Below, piece after piece: positions 10,441-23,300 of a DNA stretch of 64,000 bases. The number at the start of each line of letters is the position of its first letter. The stretch's first letter is position 1. Source of the stretch: Lethocerus indicus (lineage: Eukaryota; Arthropoda; Insecta; Hemiptera; Belostomatidae); assembly GCA_019843655.1 (NCBI GenBank), contig JACDQD010000001.1, positions 47,364,443 to 47,428,442 on the forward strand. The letters run 5' to 3'. Both the position numbers and the translations under genes were made by a program. The notes beneath the pieces were generated by a model. That model saw only the letters and a list, made by a program, of their open reading frames with translations, was not told the origin of the DNA and did not search any database.

Positions 10441-10795
10441 GAGAAAAATTAAAACTCTTTTTTTACTTTCGACAGACCTAGTGTTCCTACCTAGTGGACC
10501 GCCGCTTCGTCGCGGTGGAAATGTCAGGAAACGTTTTTCTCGACACGTATAGTAAAAACAATTTATTTTTCTTTCATCAAATACATAGGACATTGTAGAC
10601 GACGTAATATTTGTACATCGTCTACAAAGTTCTACGTATATAATATGTATTTATACAATACGAGTCGAGGAAAACGTTTCCAGTCATTTCCACGCTCGCT
10701 TTCCACCGCGGCGAAGCGGGGGCCCTCCTCGCACGCCCGGGGCGTGCGGTCGGTCGAAAGTCAAAAAAGGAGGAAAAAAAAAGGAAAATTTTTTC
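10441..10795. repeat. Foldback element, ~350 bp imperfect inverted repeat
   Basis: The left arm (about 10450-10602) is complementary to the right arm (about 10618-10790). Matching blocks, left arm against reverse-complemented right arm: ACTTTCGACAGACC / ACTTTCGACCGACC; CCGCTTCGTCGCGGTGGAAA / CCGCTTCGCCGCGGTGGAAA; GGAAACGTTTTTCTCGAC / GGAAACGTTTTCCTCGAC; TTGTAGACGA / TTGTAGACGA. The centre is a 10 bp perfect hairpin (593-602 with 618-627 in the 10 kb line) around a 15-base loop. A 13-14 base insertion and a few gaps distinguish the arms. The symmetric design fits a foldback or MITE-like transposon, or a long hairpin RNA source. No transposase is present. A diverged single-arm match lies near 11.96 kb. 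Confidence 0.75.
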
Positions 10796-11778
10796 TCCTT
10801 CCTGAAAAACCCCAACGATTAATTTCTAAGGTAGTATTTGGGTGGGGGGGGGGGATTGGGGTGAAAGTCGGAGAAGCGGTGCTGTTTTCTACCTGAGAAC
10901 GGGGTCTCCCGTCTACCTGGATGGACGGCATTCCTCAGGTACAGTCCGCTCCGGCAGTCGCTTTCGAGAGCCAGGCCGCGGGCACCCACGCACGCGCCCA
11001 CCCAGCTACAATAAACTACAAAAACCTACAAGCGATAACTTGTGATGAGGCGGGCAGGCGAGATCCGCCGCCTTCCACTTCCCCGCAAACCCCACCTGCC
11101 GAACAAAACGGAAGCAGTTCCATCGCCAACTCTACCCAAGATCGATACATTGTATTCTATAGACCAAGATGGCGAGAGTGCCAGTGTTACTCTTAACTTG
11201 TATTTACCTCGGTAAAATCTACTATCGGTGTATGTAAATGTAAATTTAATATAGCAGCTCACCGATCGCTGGGTAGAATAAACTACGCTCGCCTGACTAC
11301 CGAAAATTACAGTCGAATTGTAAGAGAGTGGTGATTGGTGTAGAGTGGCCCGACTACCCTCCCGACACTCTGCTCCTTCAAAAATTTTCTCTTCGGACGA
11401 TATCCAACCGCCTGGAATATTGGGCGCCGAGAAAACCCGTGTGGTGCTAACGTAGTTCGAAATGCGTTTTGTACTATAAACATCGGCCTGCTCCCCGGCA
11501 GTCTAGGCCCGAATTTTACTGCTAGTAAATCTATTTTTAGCTTTAGAAAAAAGCTCCGAACTGCTCTTCGGAAACGCTTGGCACACTGTGCCGGGTCGCG
11601 CATATTGCGGCTTTGTGCGTGCGACTTTCAGATCGATAAACAATTGGGCTTATAATTATGTAAAAATTATGTATATATTGTTATTTGGAATAAATAACTA
11701 ACCACTATATTCCCAGTTATTAGTTACTTGTCGTTGGGACTAATCATTTCCCAAATAAAAAAATTTAGCGGGCTGAAC
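10796..11778. other. GC-richer unassigned DNA with a poly-G tract
   Basis: G-runs at 10840-10842, 10844-10854 and 10858-10861 could form a G-quadruplex. The surrounding 10.69-11.1 kb is locally GC-rich. Overlapping open frames on both strands have no recognisable domain. Confidence 0.4.

Positions 11779-11844
<66 letters not shown>
11779..11844. repeat. (AT)n microsatellite
   Basis: About 66 bp of TA dinucleotides. Confidence 0.98.
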
Positions 11845-11849
<5 letters not shown>

Positions 11850-14220
11850 TAACATGCTCTACCGTGTTTAAATATTACAGATTTGCATCCGGACAGGTAT
11901 CGATCCCGTGTGCTCACAGTTATCCGCCAACGACTGTTCCTGTTAATTAAAACTACTTCATTTTTCTATAATTAGACATAGGATATTGTAGACAATTTAC
12001 AAATGTTGTTTGATACATGCACGCCGGCCCACGGGCCTTTCTACATTCATATACACGAATATTGGATCTAACTATACTGCGCCTTTTCTTCTTAGCCTAT
12101 TTTTATTATACATAATTCCATGCTTTATACCGACGAAGCGGTTTTCGCTGAATCGGAATCAACTGTTCGAGTGTACACGGTTCAGGCGGTAGCACGTGCC
12201 TCGACCGTAATTCGGGTTCTTCATAATTTCCTTCGTTTCCTCGTTTATATCCTCGTCGGGACTTAATTAAACACCGGCGAAGACAAGTTCATTGTTTGCG
12301 AGCAGCCTTTAAACTTCCTTCTTTTTTGTACGCAATTCATTTTGAGGCGGCCGGGCTGGCGTTTACGCCAACCAATTAAGAGGAGTGCAAATGAGGGTCG
12401 CGTGTTTATTCAAAACCACGTCGTGAAAAATACCTTTCAATGGGAATTTTTCCAACCTTCTTCTGGAACCCCGCTTATGGGGAATCGTTTTATCAGGAAA
12501 TTAATTAAAGCGTAATTATAAGATGTACTCAATACATAATTTGAACGTTTTGGCAAGGGTTGACCCCCACCGCTGTTATTTATTTAGTCAAGATTGGTCC
12601 GAATCGCTTTGGACATACGAGACAATACCCCAGCCTGATGCCATTCAGAAATGAGTCAATCGGTCCAACGGCTCATATTGGAAATAAATATATATTGGCA
12701 CTCGGATAAATCTAATAGAAATTTTTCCTCTTTCACGGACTGTACGGACATTCGCCCATTTATCGAGAGTCCTATTAAGAAAGTATAACAGTCCTTCAAA
12801 TTGTTATCGGCCCTTACACGTTTGTATGAGTCCCAGCTTTGCGAGAATTCGTTGAATGGAAGGCGGTAGAAAAGACCGCCTTTTGCCTTAAGGCTTTTGT
12901 TTATTGGGGGGGAAACCGAGTACATAAATGGTGCCGGCGCCATGCAAATTCGAACGAAAGCGTTCTTTGGACAATTCAAGGTTTCTCGTTTCGCTGTCGG
13001 TGGTACCCATTCATTCTTGGGCTTCGAGCCGTTTTGGAATGCGCCCTCGTGCTTGAAGAATATAAATAATAGGAAACTAAGTATCCGCTTGCCCGGGCCT
13101 ATTTCACGAGTCCGGTGTCGAATATTCCATAGATGTGCAAATCGTTTGTTTAAAATTCGTTATTAATTAACCTACGTGTCTGTAATAAAATAAATTCGGT
13201 AAAAAAGTTAAGTATTTAATTTTTAAAAATTAAAAAGAAGGTGTTTCGGTATTGGCAACAAAGTTACCTATCTTATTGATGGAACGCTCTGGGAAATTCA
13301 TAGAACCGTTGGAAATTAGTTGAAAATGCAAAGTATAATTGCTGACTTCTAGATAACCAAGAACCCCCGAAGTTTGCCTTGACAACCCTACGGGCGAAGT
13401 TTCAAGTCCGACCCCTCCTAAATGAAGAAACCAATGTTATTTTTGGAAAAGGAGGCGAGGATTAAAATATGCCCGTCTGAACGAGCATTATGCGTAATGA
13501 TGTTTAAAATTTTACAATTTTTATAATATTCCACAATGTTGATTTGTACGTTTTCTTAACCATTCTTAATCGTCGTGAATTTTATTTATTAGTAGACAAA
13601 AATAAATTGGAATAAATTATATTGAGAATTAAATATTTTGACAATAAATTCTTCGCATTTCGTTAGATGGATGCTTATGCAAATTAAAGTATTATAAAAT
13701 AGTTTATTCAAATAATACAAGATAAAGGTACGCATTAACTGTCCACACAGAGGTACCGTGCCCTGAGGCAAGAAAGTGCATTTGAAAAATAGCGGTTTCA
13801 ATAGTGGACTGCATAATTTAGCGGAACGCGTGACGAAAGTAAAAGGCATACGAAAATAAAGTATATTTTTAAAAATCATTTTTCAATGATTTCGTTTCAT
13901 GTGCTTCCTATAATGAGGCCTAATCGGCAAGCCACTAGGACGGAATATAGTGGATAAGAAAAAATTAATTATTATAATTAAATAAAATATATAATAAATT
14001 ATAAATAAATCATTAACGAATTTTTAACGATATTAATTATTAAAATACCCCAAAAAATTACATAAAATACAAATTTCAAACAGAGCTCACCAACCTCAGT
14101 ATACTCTATTAGACGGCAATACGCTCCTAGTATTTTTCCAAACAATCGGATACTCGGATGCAAATAAAGATGATCGCATCTCAGGTGCAGGGTATCAACG
14201 GCCTATCGAAACGTGGACGG
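11845..14220. other. Unassigned intergenic DNA
   Basis: No supported gene. A 107-codon minus frame at 12656-12979 overlaps plus frames of 76 and 89 codons, and a 96-codon minus frame lies at 13589-13879. None shows a known motif. The 13.5-14.1 kb part is very AT-rich. Confidence 0.4.
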
Positions 14221-14230
14221 TCGAAGGCCG

Positions 14231-14262
14231 GAGGGGGAATGGAGAGGGGGGAGGGTGAGGGG
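14231..14262 (+). other. Putative G-quadruplex motif
   Basis: Four G-runs at 14233-14237, 14246-14251, 14253-14255 and 14259-14262 with loops of 8, 1 and 3. It sits in a 300 bp G/C-rich island that also holds a C-run near 14417. Confidence 0.4.
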
Positions 14263-14519
14263 CTAATGGGAGTCGGCGTTGAGCTCGGGGCACCGCAGGC
14301 CCGTCCGTTGGGTTTTTCTTTTATTTTTTTTTAGATTTTTTATACACCGGTCTGGATTTACCTGAGCCCTCGTCCTGACTATCTCTGTTACCTAGACCGG
14401 TTTTTCGGTGCCGCCCCCCCCCCTCCTTACCCCCCACACGCCGTGTCGCTTTCCCGGTCCCACTCCTCGGCGAGCGTTAACCCCACTCGAGGCACACCGT
14501 CCGGGGCGCATTTTACCAA

Positions 14520-15669
14520 TCTACCGGGTAAAAAAATAATTCGACGTATTTAATTCGTTTCTAACGATTTCATTAAACCTTTGAAACTGGTGATGAAATA
14601 ATATCGTATAGAAAAATACTATAAAGTTTATTAAACGGTTACCGCACTGACAAAAATAGGACAGTTGCCAAATATAATAGTTTAATCCCTTACTTTACTA
14701 GCCGCTTGAAACCAAGAAAATATTTCGATAACATCTTACATGTACACGGATGTTTATTTATTACCATCATTGTACATTACCATTATTATACTAAATGAGA
14801 GTAATGCTTAAACTCGTCGCTGTACTATATGTGTTATAATCATCTTCACTATTTGGATGTAGATACCTCTCAGAAACAGTAATAAACGATTATTGTTATT
14901 AAAGCTATTATTAAAATGTTCGCGTGATAGACACCGTGCATAATGAATAAATCACAATATATATTTGAGTTCATACGTGTGCTCGGTAATGATACATAAT
15001 TCGAACGCTTAAACGCAAATTAGTATCCGTGACTCATGAACGCCAACGTCGCTTTATACCAATTGCGAACGTCGCCATCGACCCGATTGAATAGATGGAT
15101 TCAAGTCTAAGCGGATTAAAACTAAGCGAAGAGTGCGCTTCAACAGTTAACAGAATTTAAGCCGGTGTATATTAACTGCGGCGGTTTTTATCGGACGCGG
15201 GAAAAACATTTCGAGCACAAGAGCGAGGCAAAGTGCCGGTGAATAGCCTCGTGACAAAGGAGGTCTTTTATTGTTCTCGTTACTGTTGCTTTTGTAATTG
15301 TTAATTGTACTGCTGGATAGGACGATTAAAGGCCGTCCGAGGTAGGCCTCTAGTTTGTTATAAAATACAACTTATTTCTAACGAGTAAACCCGATTTATA
15401 CTTCAGTCACTCTGGTGATCGATTCGAAATTTAACCGCTGAAGTCATCCCGCAATAGAGTCGAGGGCTGAAAGAGCGTTCAGGTCGGCATGCACGTATCA
15501 AACATTTGTATATTCGTATTTGTACATCCGAATTTCCGAACACAGGAAAAATCCCGGAATAGCGGAGGGTCAACCCCAGCTAAACGAGGCTCGTCCCAGA
15601 GTATACGCGATCCTACCGGCAGTTAGTGATAACTTTTGTATATTGTCATCTATGGAATAGCGATCCAAT
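14520..15669. other. Unassigned intergenic DNA
   Basis: AT-rich up to about 15.0 kb, then of mixed composition. No gene, RNA gene or repeat was recognised. Confidence 0.4.
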
Positions 15670-15900
15670 ATTCCCGGACAAGTGGATTAAGGGTTTCCCT
15701 CTGTGAGGTATGTTCCAGCGTCGGTAGACAAAGATAGTGCTTTGCTGGGAAACGAGGATATGTTTCACTATCGAGGAGATTGACAGGGATAAACCGAAAA
15801 GTAGGAGTGAGCCCACGATGAAATTAATTGTCGCCAGGAAGTATGGAGAGCGAAACTTTCACAGATGCCAATTAGGAAAGAGAATAAACTAGAAAAAAAA
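15670..15900 (+). repeat. Family D repeat, longer copy
   Basis: GGACAAGTGGATTAAGGGTT, CGTCGGTAGACAAAGATAG, GGTGCTTTGCT-like TAGTGCTTTGCTGGGAA, and CAGATGCCAATTAGGAAAGA match the 39.90-40.17 kb copy in order. It ends in an A-rich run. No stop-free frame spans it, so any coding origin has decayed. Confidence 0.6.
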
Positions 15901-15960
15901 CGCTATAAGCAGCAATAAGAATAGGAACATCTATAACAAATATGACAACAAAATAAATCT

Positions 15961-15995
15961 ATGTATATTTAAAGAAAAATAAAGTATTTGTAATT
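15961..15995 (+). repeat. Short recurrent motif (family E)
   Basis: TATTTAAAGAAAAATAAAGT followed by ATTTGTA. Near-identical segments occur at 499-522, 18143-18168 and 27270-27302. It contains AATAAA and may be the terminal part of a dispersed element. Confidence 0.45.
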
Positions 15996-15999
15996 ATAA

Positions 16000-17339
16000 T
16001 TCTTACCGCTTCATTATAGAGCAGCGCTACATATAGGTTGGAGTCCTCTTCAATCTCGAGGACCTTCTTCTTGAGTACTACCAATAGTTAATAACCGGGC
16101 GGGGGGTTTACGACGTGAAAACGTCTAAAAGTTTTTACCGCCCAAACCCTCAATCCGCAGCCATTAATTTGGAATGGTTTTTGAACGCGGTCATAACTTA
16201 CGCTTTGTTGACCTTATGGGTCCCCGACGTTAACAGCTTTCGGGTGTAAAACCCTTACTCCACCCTCGATCCGTCGAAAAATAAAATCTCGAAGACGGCG
16301 CGTAAACATTTTTTTCATTTCACAGAGTTAATTACTCGGGAGCTTAGGGCCGGACGAAGAAAATGGAAGGTCATAAACTCGGGGCTAATAAAACCGAGTT
16401 GGAGTGACTGCCATTTACAGTTAAAGCGTTGGGCGAGCCCTAAACAGTTGCTGACAGTGCTTATAGAAACAATTACTTCGTTATTTCACCGCGAACGGTA
16501 TTCAATTAGGGTAGCCTTCGTAAATCGAATTCGTGCCCTCGCATTAAGTGCCCGCGATGGTGTAAAACAGGACGGCCGTTTTGTGTCTCTAAACTACTGA
16601 CGGGGTTGGCGGGAACCGGAAAACCAACCGGTCTGCGTTAGGACCGAATCGACTGCTGTCTTTCGAATTTTTAGGCCTCGAATAAATTAATAGTGCCGGC
16701 CTGGCGAAGGGGTCTGTTTTCTTATTGTAATACCGAGAGTTATGAAAACCTAAACCGATATCACAACCCCAAAAAATAACATGACCTGGTCCAATGATCG
16801 AACGCGAATCGTGAGAGGTCCGCTAGTGAACGAAAAGAAGATTCATTCACGAGGTTGTCTCAGCATGGCGGTCTCTGCACCATTCGTGAGTGTTCGCTAT
16901 ATTCCAATTACAATTTATAAATTTCAACACTACTGCTCAAATGCACCGTTCAGAGTGGAATTGGTCCAGGTAATCCACCACCATGGATTTGTCCTGGACA
17001 AATCGATTAGACTTGGAATTGTTCCAAAAAACTCCAGTACACTCTAGACCGGATTTTCCCAAGCACTTTACGAGACCGGACCAGTATTTTCTGTAATACA
17101 TTATATAATCGCGGATGTCATAAAAGGAAATTAATATTAAAATAATAAAAATATTATATTTTAAAAATTGTATTCAATTTTTTCCGGTGTCCACGAATCT
17201 TTTGATCGGAAGGAACACTTGTGTGATACGAATCACGTTATTGATGCAACCAATTTTTTAAACGGAGGGCTAATAATAAATAAGCAGCGACTTTATTTTG
17301 TATTGTAGACCTCTTGTGTTTCATAACACGATTATTCTA
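16000..17339. other. Unassigned intergenic DNA
   Basis: No supported gene. An 88-codon plus frame at 16781-17047 has no recognisable domain. Confidence 0.4.
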
Positions 17340-17430
17340 ATTTTTTTAACTGCGCATTATCGGACAAATATTCTGGAATTTCGGCTTCTCGCCATCGTTA
17401 GTGGCATTTCGTTAGTAAGACGAGGTGTCA
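17340..17430 (-). repeat. GATGGCGAG motif repeat, type 2 (decayed)
   Basis: Minus strand, around 17376-17401: CTAACGATGGCGAGAAGCCG then AAATTCC. Upstream TAGTGACACC aligns with the 4.57 and 5.12 kb copies. Core substitutions (CTAA for CTGA, GCCGAAAT for GCCGAAAC) suggest it is no longer structured. Confidence 0.45.
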
Positions 17431-17899
17431 CTAATCGTAACAAATATTAAATAAATATAGTTTGTCCTCTCCTACACTTTTAAAATTTGTTTTCTCCAAA
17501 ATAAATAAAACACTATGATTTAAACGGTTTGTGTAAGTTTCCGCTGTATCAAGTAGGAAAATGTTATATTTACATTAGGGCATTAGGGATTTTTCGAAGT
17601 GGTTTTTCATGCTCACGTATAAATTGGCCCACAGTCCCTTTTTAAAAAAAAAACTCCCGACCTCAACGTTTTAATGACTGGACAGAAATGTAAATTACAT
17701 ACACAAAATCATTCCAAGGCGTTGACCCTCTTTAGACACACTGTACTTCCTTGTTCAATCTAGGAGAGTTATTCAATCGAGGAAATTTCTTCTACGTTCC
17801 TTCCAAGTCGACAGAAAGATTGGAATTAACTTAAATAATCCTGAGGCGTCAAAGATTCAGCCTATCTCCTAGATTACCCCAGTGTGTATGGCCCATATG

Positions 17900-17901
<2 letters not shown>

Positions 17902-17952
<51 letters not shown>
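17902..17952. repeat. (AT)n microsatellite
   Basis: About 50 bp of TA dinucleotides. A family E motif lies about 190 bp downstream. Confidence 0.97.
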
Positions 17953-17954
<2 letters not shown>

Positions 17955-18299
17955 TTACATAACTGCTCGCCCTGCGTAATTTAAGTTCTCGGGTATTTAT
18001 TATTCTGACTTTCCCTATTGCTATAACAAAACTGTGAACAATACATGTATATTTAGACTTAATACTCGTGTTTATAAATGTAAGAAGGCACGCGTGCCGG
18101 TGTGCAAGGGATACATTGTTTGTGGACGATATCCTATGTGTACTCAAAGAAAAATAAAATATTTGTCTGTGTTCACTCTGCATACTAAACAATTAGACAT
18201 CTAGATATAACAGTAAACCCCAGGGAGGATATATTTGAGATCATGTGCGGTTGTGATGCAGGCGAAAGCCTGTATATTTTATTCGATAATCCCGTTGAC

Positions 18300-18620
18300 T
18301 AGACTGGTCCGGGCGTGAAAGTTTTACTTTCAATAATGCCCGGCGACTGGTTCTCAACGAATGAACTGCCGAACTGAATCTCCGTTGGTTGCCCACCGCT
18401 AATTAACTCCTTTACACGGGGCGTTAGCAATTTTACGAAAGTTGATATATTGTAATGATTTTTTAGGACATAGGCGGTTTCGTGGACCCCCACAGCTCAA
18501 TTTCGTACGCCCAGATAGGTTTTAAAATAACAGTTGTAATAATTTTTCATTAGTGATAGTTGTGATCCATTGTCGAGAAAAGTATCACTTGAAAAAATCG
18601 AACTGCCATTAAAATGCCAA
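18300..18620 (-). mobile_element. Jockey reverse-transcriptase fragment
   Basis: The minus strand reads KPIWAYEIELWGST at about 18482-18525, the Jockey-family KPxWxYGIxLWG motif with E for G. Upstream sequence, 18540-18600 in window coordinates, aligns with the copy near 35.15 kb (AGTGATAGTTGTGATC against AGTGAGAGCTGAGATC). The frame is lost soon after the motif. The remaining 64-codon frame covers non-homologous sequence. Confidence 0.7.
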
Positions 18621-21130
18621 AACTCAATATTCATTATTTATTTTATTATATTTATATATTTGATTTGATTATAATGTTTATAATTTCAAATGTGAAACCG
18701 ACTATATACAAAAACATTAATTAAAACTAAATCAATTTTTGTTTGCCGTCGTCGTCAGTGACGGTGAACATTAAAGACATTCCTTCCGCGGTCTTACTAA
18801 AATGTTACTGCACACGCAGTGGCTGAATCCTGTTGGCGAAGTTGTGAAACCTGTAAGATTAAATTAGCATTCGCAAATAATTATTATCCTTAAATAAATG
18901 TTTTGTTTCTTGTCTTAAATAATTGTTCGAAGAGAATCGATCTCAGAGGACAAAAGCGCGCACCCAGACGGGGAAGTGACCAGCATCGACTCGTGACTTA
19001 TTTTAGCGTGTAAAGCGGACGGCAGAAAGGGCGGAAAAGTATGCTGTAAGCGGACAACAAAAAGTGGGACCCTACCCGGAAGTGAGGAGTTTCTTAACTG
19101 ATTCAATATTCCCAATTATTTCAAAATAATAACATTTTAAACCACTCTGTATGTTATTATTTATTGATTTACTTACGTGTTGACAGATTCGGTTCATAGG
19201 CGGCCATGACTCCTATTTGGCTATTATTGACGCGATCAGCGATGGAGAGGTACCACAAAGAGACGGTACCTTAAACCTCCTACAACTACAACAAACTAAA
19301 CAACAGTGCAACATACGAATAAGTGACTAAACTGACAAGACCGGGTCAAGAACTGTGGTATTGGATCAATGTATGTCCGTTTCACATTCTCAAACCTACC
19401 GTAAGCGATTTATCCGAGGTCTCGTATAAAATATTTTAGATGATAATAATAATAATATAATTCTGTATATCGTAAAATAAATAGGAAGGAAAATATAATA
19501 CTGCTCGGTCCAATAATCTGACGGGATCGACTCGCCATTTGTCTGTCCCCCACCTCCATTCTCCAAGAATCATTTACATGTCTCGCAGATGTACCGGCCC
19601 GGCCGGTCTGAACTGGGACCTCGGCAGGAAAAACGTTCATTCGATGGCATGTACAAGCCGGCAGAAAAATCATAACTACATATCGTAATCGGGGCTGGCT
19701 TTAAGGAATAACCTTTTTTGTTCTAAAAACAAGATGTTTATAATTGAGATAAGGTTGCTGTTATACCGTCCCCACGTCCTTAGTAGTGTATTTCTATACC
19801 GGAGGGATCGGTAACAAAAGAAATTGAATGCCGGTCACGAACTTTGGCTTATGGGGTGGCGGCGAACGAAATCGACATCAACATCTCGACGGCCGAATGA
19901 AGTCAGCGCCTTAACTTAGTTTCACAACCCAAATTTGAGGGTGATGGAGACACCGTTTTATCGCCGTCGCAACTGAATCACTTCGGCCGCAGGGAAAATA
20001 CATTTCTCGGAACTGTAAAAGCCCGGCCTTTTGGAATGTCGAAGTCGCCAGCAAAGAAGCAGTCCGGGGGATGATTTAGTTCAGAAAATATTCACCCGGC
20101 TGTAAACCAAGCGATAGCGATTCGTGTGTATAACCATGCTCATAGTGTATGTTTACGGTTATGATTTGTTTAGAGAAATGATTCATATTGATCTCAACAG
20201 CGGCGAGGGTTCCGTCCAGATGGCCCGCGCGTAGCGCAATACTTGGTTTCAAGACGCGGTCAATATTCGCAATGAGGTTGACCAATATCGGAACCAAATT
20301 TAAAAATCTGTACATAATTCCCAGTAACTTAACGGATTTGGACGAATGCGGAGCTAAACGTTACACATTTATAAAGAGAAAATTTAGAATTATTAATAAG
20401 AAATATTATTGTTACAGTACAGTTTCATTATTTTAAGAAAAAATATAGGACAAAACGAGGGAATTCCTAATAATGTATTTGTTATAATTTGTACTTGAAG
20501 GAAATGGAGCACGATACAATAGAAATGGCGTAGGCGCCGAGTGACTAGACCGACCGATGTGAAAAACATTTTAAAGTTAGTATACTCACCTGAATACAAA
20601 TCCGCCGACACGGGAGGCTGAAATTGCGCTTGAAAAAAAAGAAACAAAAACATTTCGACGGTCGAAATTATGCATAATAAATTTCTTATTACATTTCTAC
20701 ATAGATATAACATAATACATTACACTGTAAGATTAAATAAATGTTTTAAATTGAAATTTGACAAAGAAAACACGAGTCTTAACGCGACAATAGACGTTTC
20801 GAAGTACTGGCTATTTATATAGATGAGCAAATAGATCACTGCACGAAGCATCAGCTCTCTATTTCAAGAACTTGGGTTTATTTAACTTGAAAATCAACGT
20901 TTCAACAAGATGTACGGATAAATATTGATAAACCCGAAAGATTTCTTGAAATAGTTGGGATGTAGAAAAAGGAAGGAATCAGAACACCTCATTGTTCTTA
21001 CAAAACTCGATTTTATTACAAATGATTTATGTAACAATTTGGATTCACAATAACAGTTGTTCATATACAAAACAGTGAAAAAAGAATAATCATCACAAAG
21101 GGAATAATATTAAAGTAGAATATCGGAAAC
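18621..21130. other. Unassigned intergenic DNA
   Basis: No supported gene. Frames of 66-106 codons (for example minus 20393-20713) lack recognisable motifs. Confidence 0.4.
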
Positions 21131-21439
21131 TTACACTGTCGTTTGGACGGTCAAATGTAATACCGGTGCTATACACCGAAGAGGTGATTCAGACTTAATA
21201 TGGCCGTCCGGTCTGGGAAAACCGGTTTGGCGGCATACCACACCGCCAAGAGAGGCCCAACCACCAATCGGACGGATAATTCTGTCTGTGAAGCCCCGAA
21301 AACCCCTCCGGCAGCGCTTTTCTTCAAGGCCCCGAGCATCGGCCGCGAAGAAACACCGCTGCCCGAACAAGCCATCTACGTTAGTATCGGTAGAGGTGGT
21401 GAGGAGTAGGAGGTAACTGAGCATCAAGCTGAAGAATAA

Positions 21440-21844
21440 TCGAGACTCGAAGGATTAGACCCCAGAAAATACGACCCATGTGATGACGGTCGTAGAAACG
21501 ATGTAGCACCGCGGCCGCCAAGTACCCACAAAAAGTTTTATATTGCGACGAAAGTTCCGAACTCCAGTTCCAAATTTCTAGCTCAGGGATTATATCGGTT
21601 TCCGAATCGAAGCGAAACTGAAACCCGAAGACCCGCGGCGTACTCGCGGGGCCATTGCCAGTTAAGGAGCGTCATACGATACTGGGTCGGGTTTCACCAT
21701 CAGAAAATCGGCTTTAAACCCGACGAAATTATTGAATTCAAATGCGAAGAATGTTCGAAGAAAGAAAAACTGGATTTTACACGCGATTACGATGACGAAA
21801 CTATGCGTCCGATGAGTCCTGACGAGGTTCGAATGGAACGATAA
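21440..21844 (+). other. 134-codon stop-free frame, unidentified
   Basis: From just after a TAA at 21437-21439 to the TAA at 21842-21844 the frame is open, but it has no Met until close to its end (MRPMSPDEVRMER). The C-terminal part looks protein-like: IGFKPDEIIEFKCEECSKKE contains a CEEC pair, followed by KLDFTRDYDDETMRPM. I do not recognise a family. The surrounding 21.1-23.3 kb is GC-richer than the rest, which lengthens chance open frames, and a second frame shows another short open stretch (LRDYIGFRIEAKLKPEDPRR), so chance is a live explanation. No convincing 3' splice site precedes it. It could be a terminal exon, a gene relic or an accident. Confidence 0.2.
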
Positions 21845-22739
21845 GACTATTACAAATTTCTTGGGGCCGACCTCCCAAAACTGTAAAGGAGAGCAGTTTT
21901 CATCGAGTCCTACGACTGGATTGCCTGGGACCTGGCATAAGAGTGAAGCAAAACGTTCGGAAATTCATCGAGGTTAAGAGGCGGATAATGGTATTACACC
22001 GCTTTAAGAGCAGATGTTGCGCAATCAGGCGCCTCGTCCGGCGAAGAAACCGAGGTACGCTCATGGTGCTGCCGCCCTCCACCTCGTAATTCGATTTCCA
22101 TTTTGATATTTTAGGTTCGGATTGGACGACAGGAGATAACTAATTAAGTAATTACTTCGAAGGAACGACCGATATCGAAATGAGCATCGGTTCGGGTAGG
22201 AAGCGGGAGCCGTCCGCTCGAAGTTAACAGATGGTGCAAATTTCCCGAGAACTCTACCATTTTTCCCATGCTAAATTCGTCGAATTAACATCGAGGAAAC
22301 GCTCCGTGGCCAAATCGGAACGGCGGCCGGAAAAAGAGACGAAATATCGTGAAATAAAGGTCGGACAGGTGGACGCGTGTTAGTAGAGAGGAATGTGTCT
22401 AGGGTTCCAAACAATATGTCGTAGTTTCCGATTCCAGGTTGCGAACGGCGGAAAAGCGTGCAACTCGGTGTAACCCAGTCGCACGCGGAAGAAAGCTCAT
22501 TAAGCGTACAAATCGAAGTGTTAAAAAATGAAATGGTATATCGATTAGAGCCCGTTAGAATCGGAAGAATCACACTTACCGCCGACAGGTCGTTCTCGGA
22601 GAGTCGAAAAACAGAGACAAACCGAAGGTCCGTACGAGGTGGGCTGCCGGTAGCGGTCGTAGACGATGGGGTGTCATTATTAACTTCGGTAACCTAGCTT
22701 TATGACGGCAATTATACTCATACAGCTAGATAACCAAAG
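21845..22739. other. Unassigned GC-richer DNA
   Basis: Overlapping frames of 100 codons (minus, 22271-22573) and 79 codons (plus, 22458-22697, opening with GTG) have no known domain. Confidence 0.35.
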
Positions 22740-23189
22740 AAAGAAACGACACCCGAGACGGGCACCACCGGAGCGGAGGCTTCGAGCGAGTGGCACTGTA
22801 GACGCCGCCCTCGGGGACCCGGAGGAAACTTAGCGCCGCCCGGGAGGGACTCACTCGTGAATCTATCCCTCGGACCCGAGCTGGGCTTCGGAGGGGAAGA
22901 CGAGGACTCGCGTATCCCAGTTCCATGAATATCATATACTGGCATAAGGAGGGAGCCCTACGGCCGGTGGGAGCGGGGCGGAGAGAGCGGACCGACTGCG
23001 GGTGCGGGTAGGCCGGGCTCCGGCTCCCGCTCGCCCCACCACTCTCCCACTACTTACTTTCCTTTATTCCTCCCCTCCCCGGGGTGACTCTTCCTCCCCG
23101 GCCGGTAACCGAACCTCCACGCCCGCGACAGCGCCACTTTCTCCTGCTCCTGCCGCCGTCACCCCCTCACGGGGGGGCTCCCTCTGCCA

Positions 23190-23221
<32 letters not shown>

Positions 23222-23300
23222 CGTCCCTGAGACCGCCCATACAAGTGGGGACCCCCCGTAACCCTCCCGCCCATCGCTCCCGGGGAGCGGTAATCGAGAA
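22740..23300. promoter_or_regulatory. CpG-dense GC-rich block, possible promoter-like island
   Basis: This is the most GC-rich part of the window, with many CG and GGGCGG/CCGCCC-type words and a CT tract (23196-23222) inside a C-rich strand. Such blocks can mark promoters, but no supported gene starts nearby and no core promoter elements were identified. The 101-codon proline/serine-rich frame at 23002-23307 reflects composition. Confidence 0.25.
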
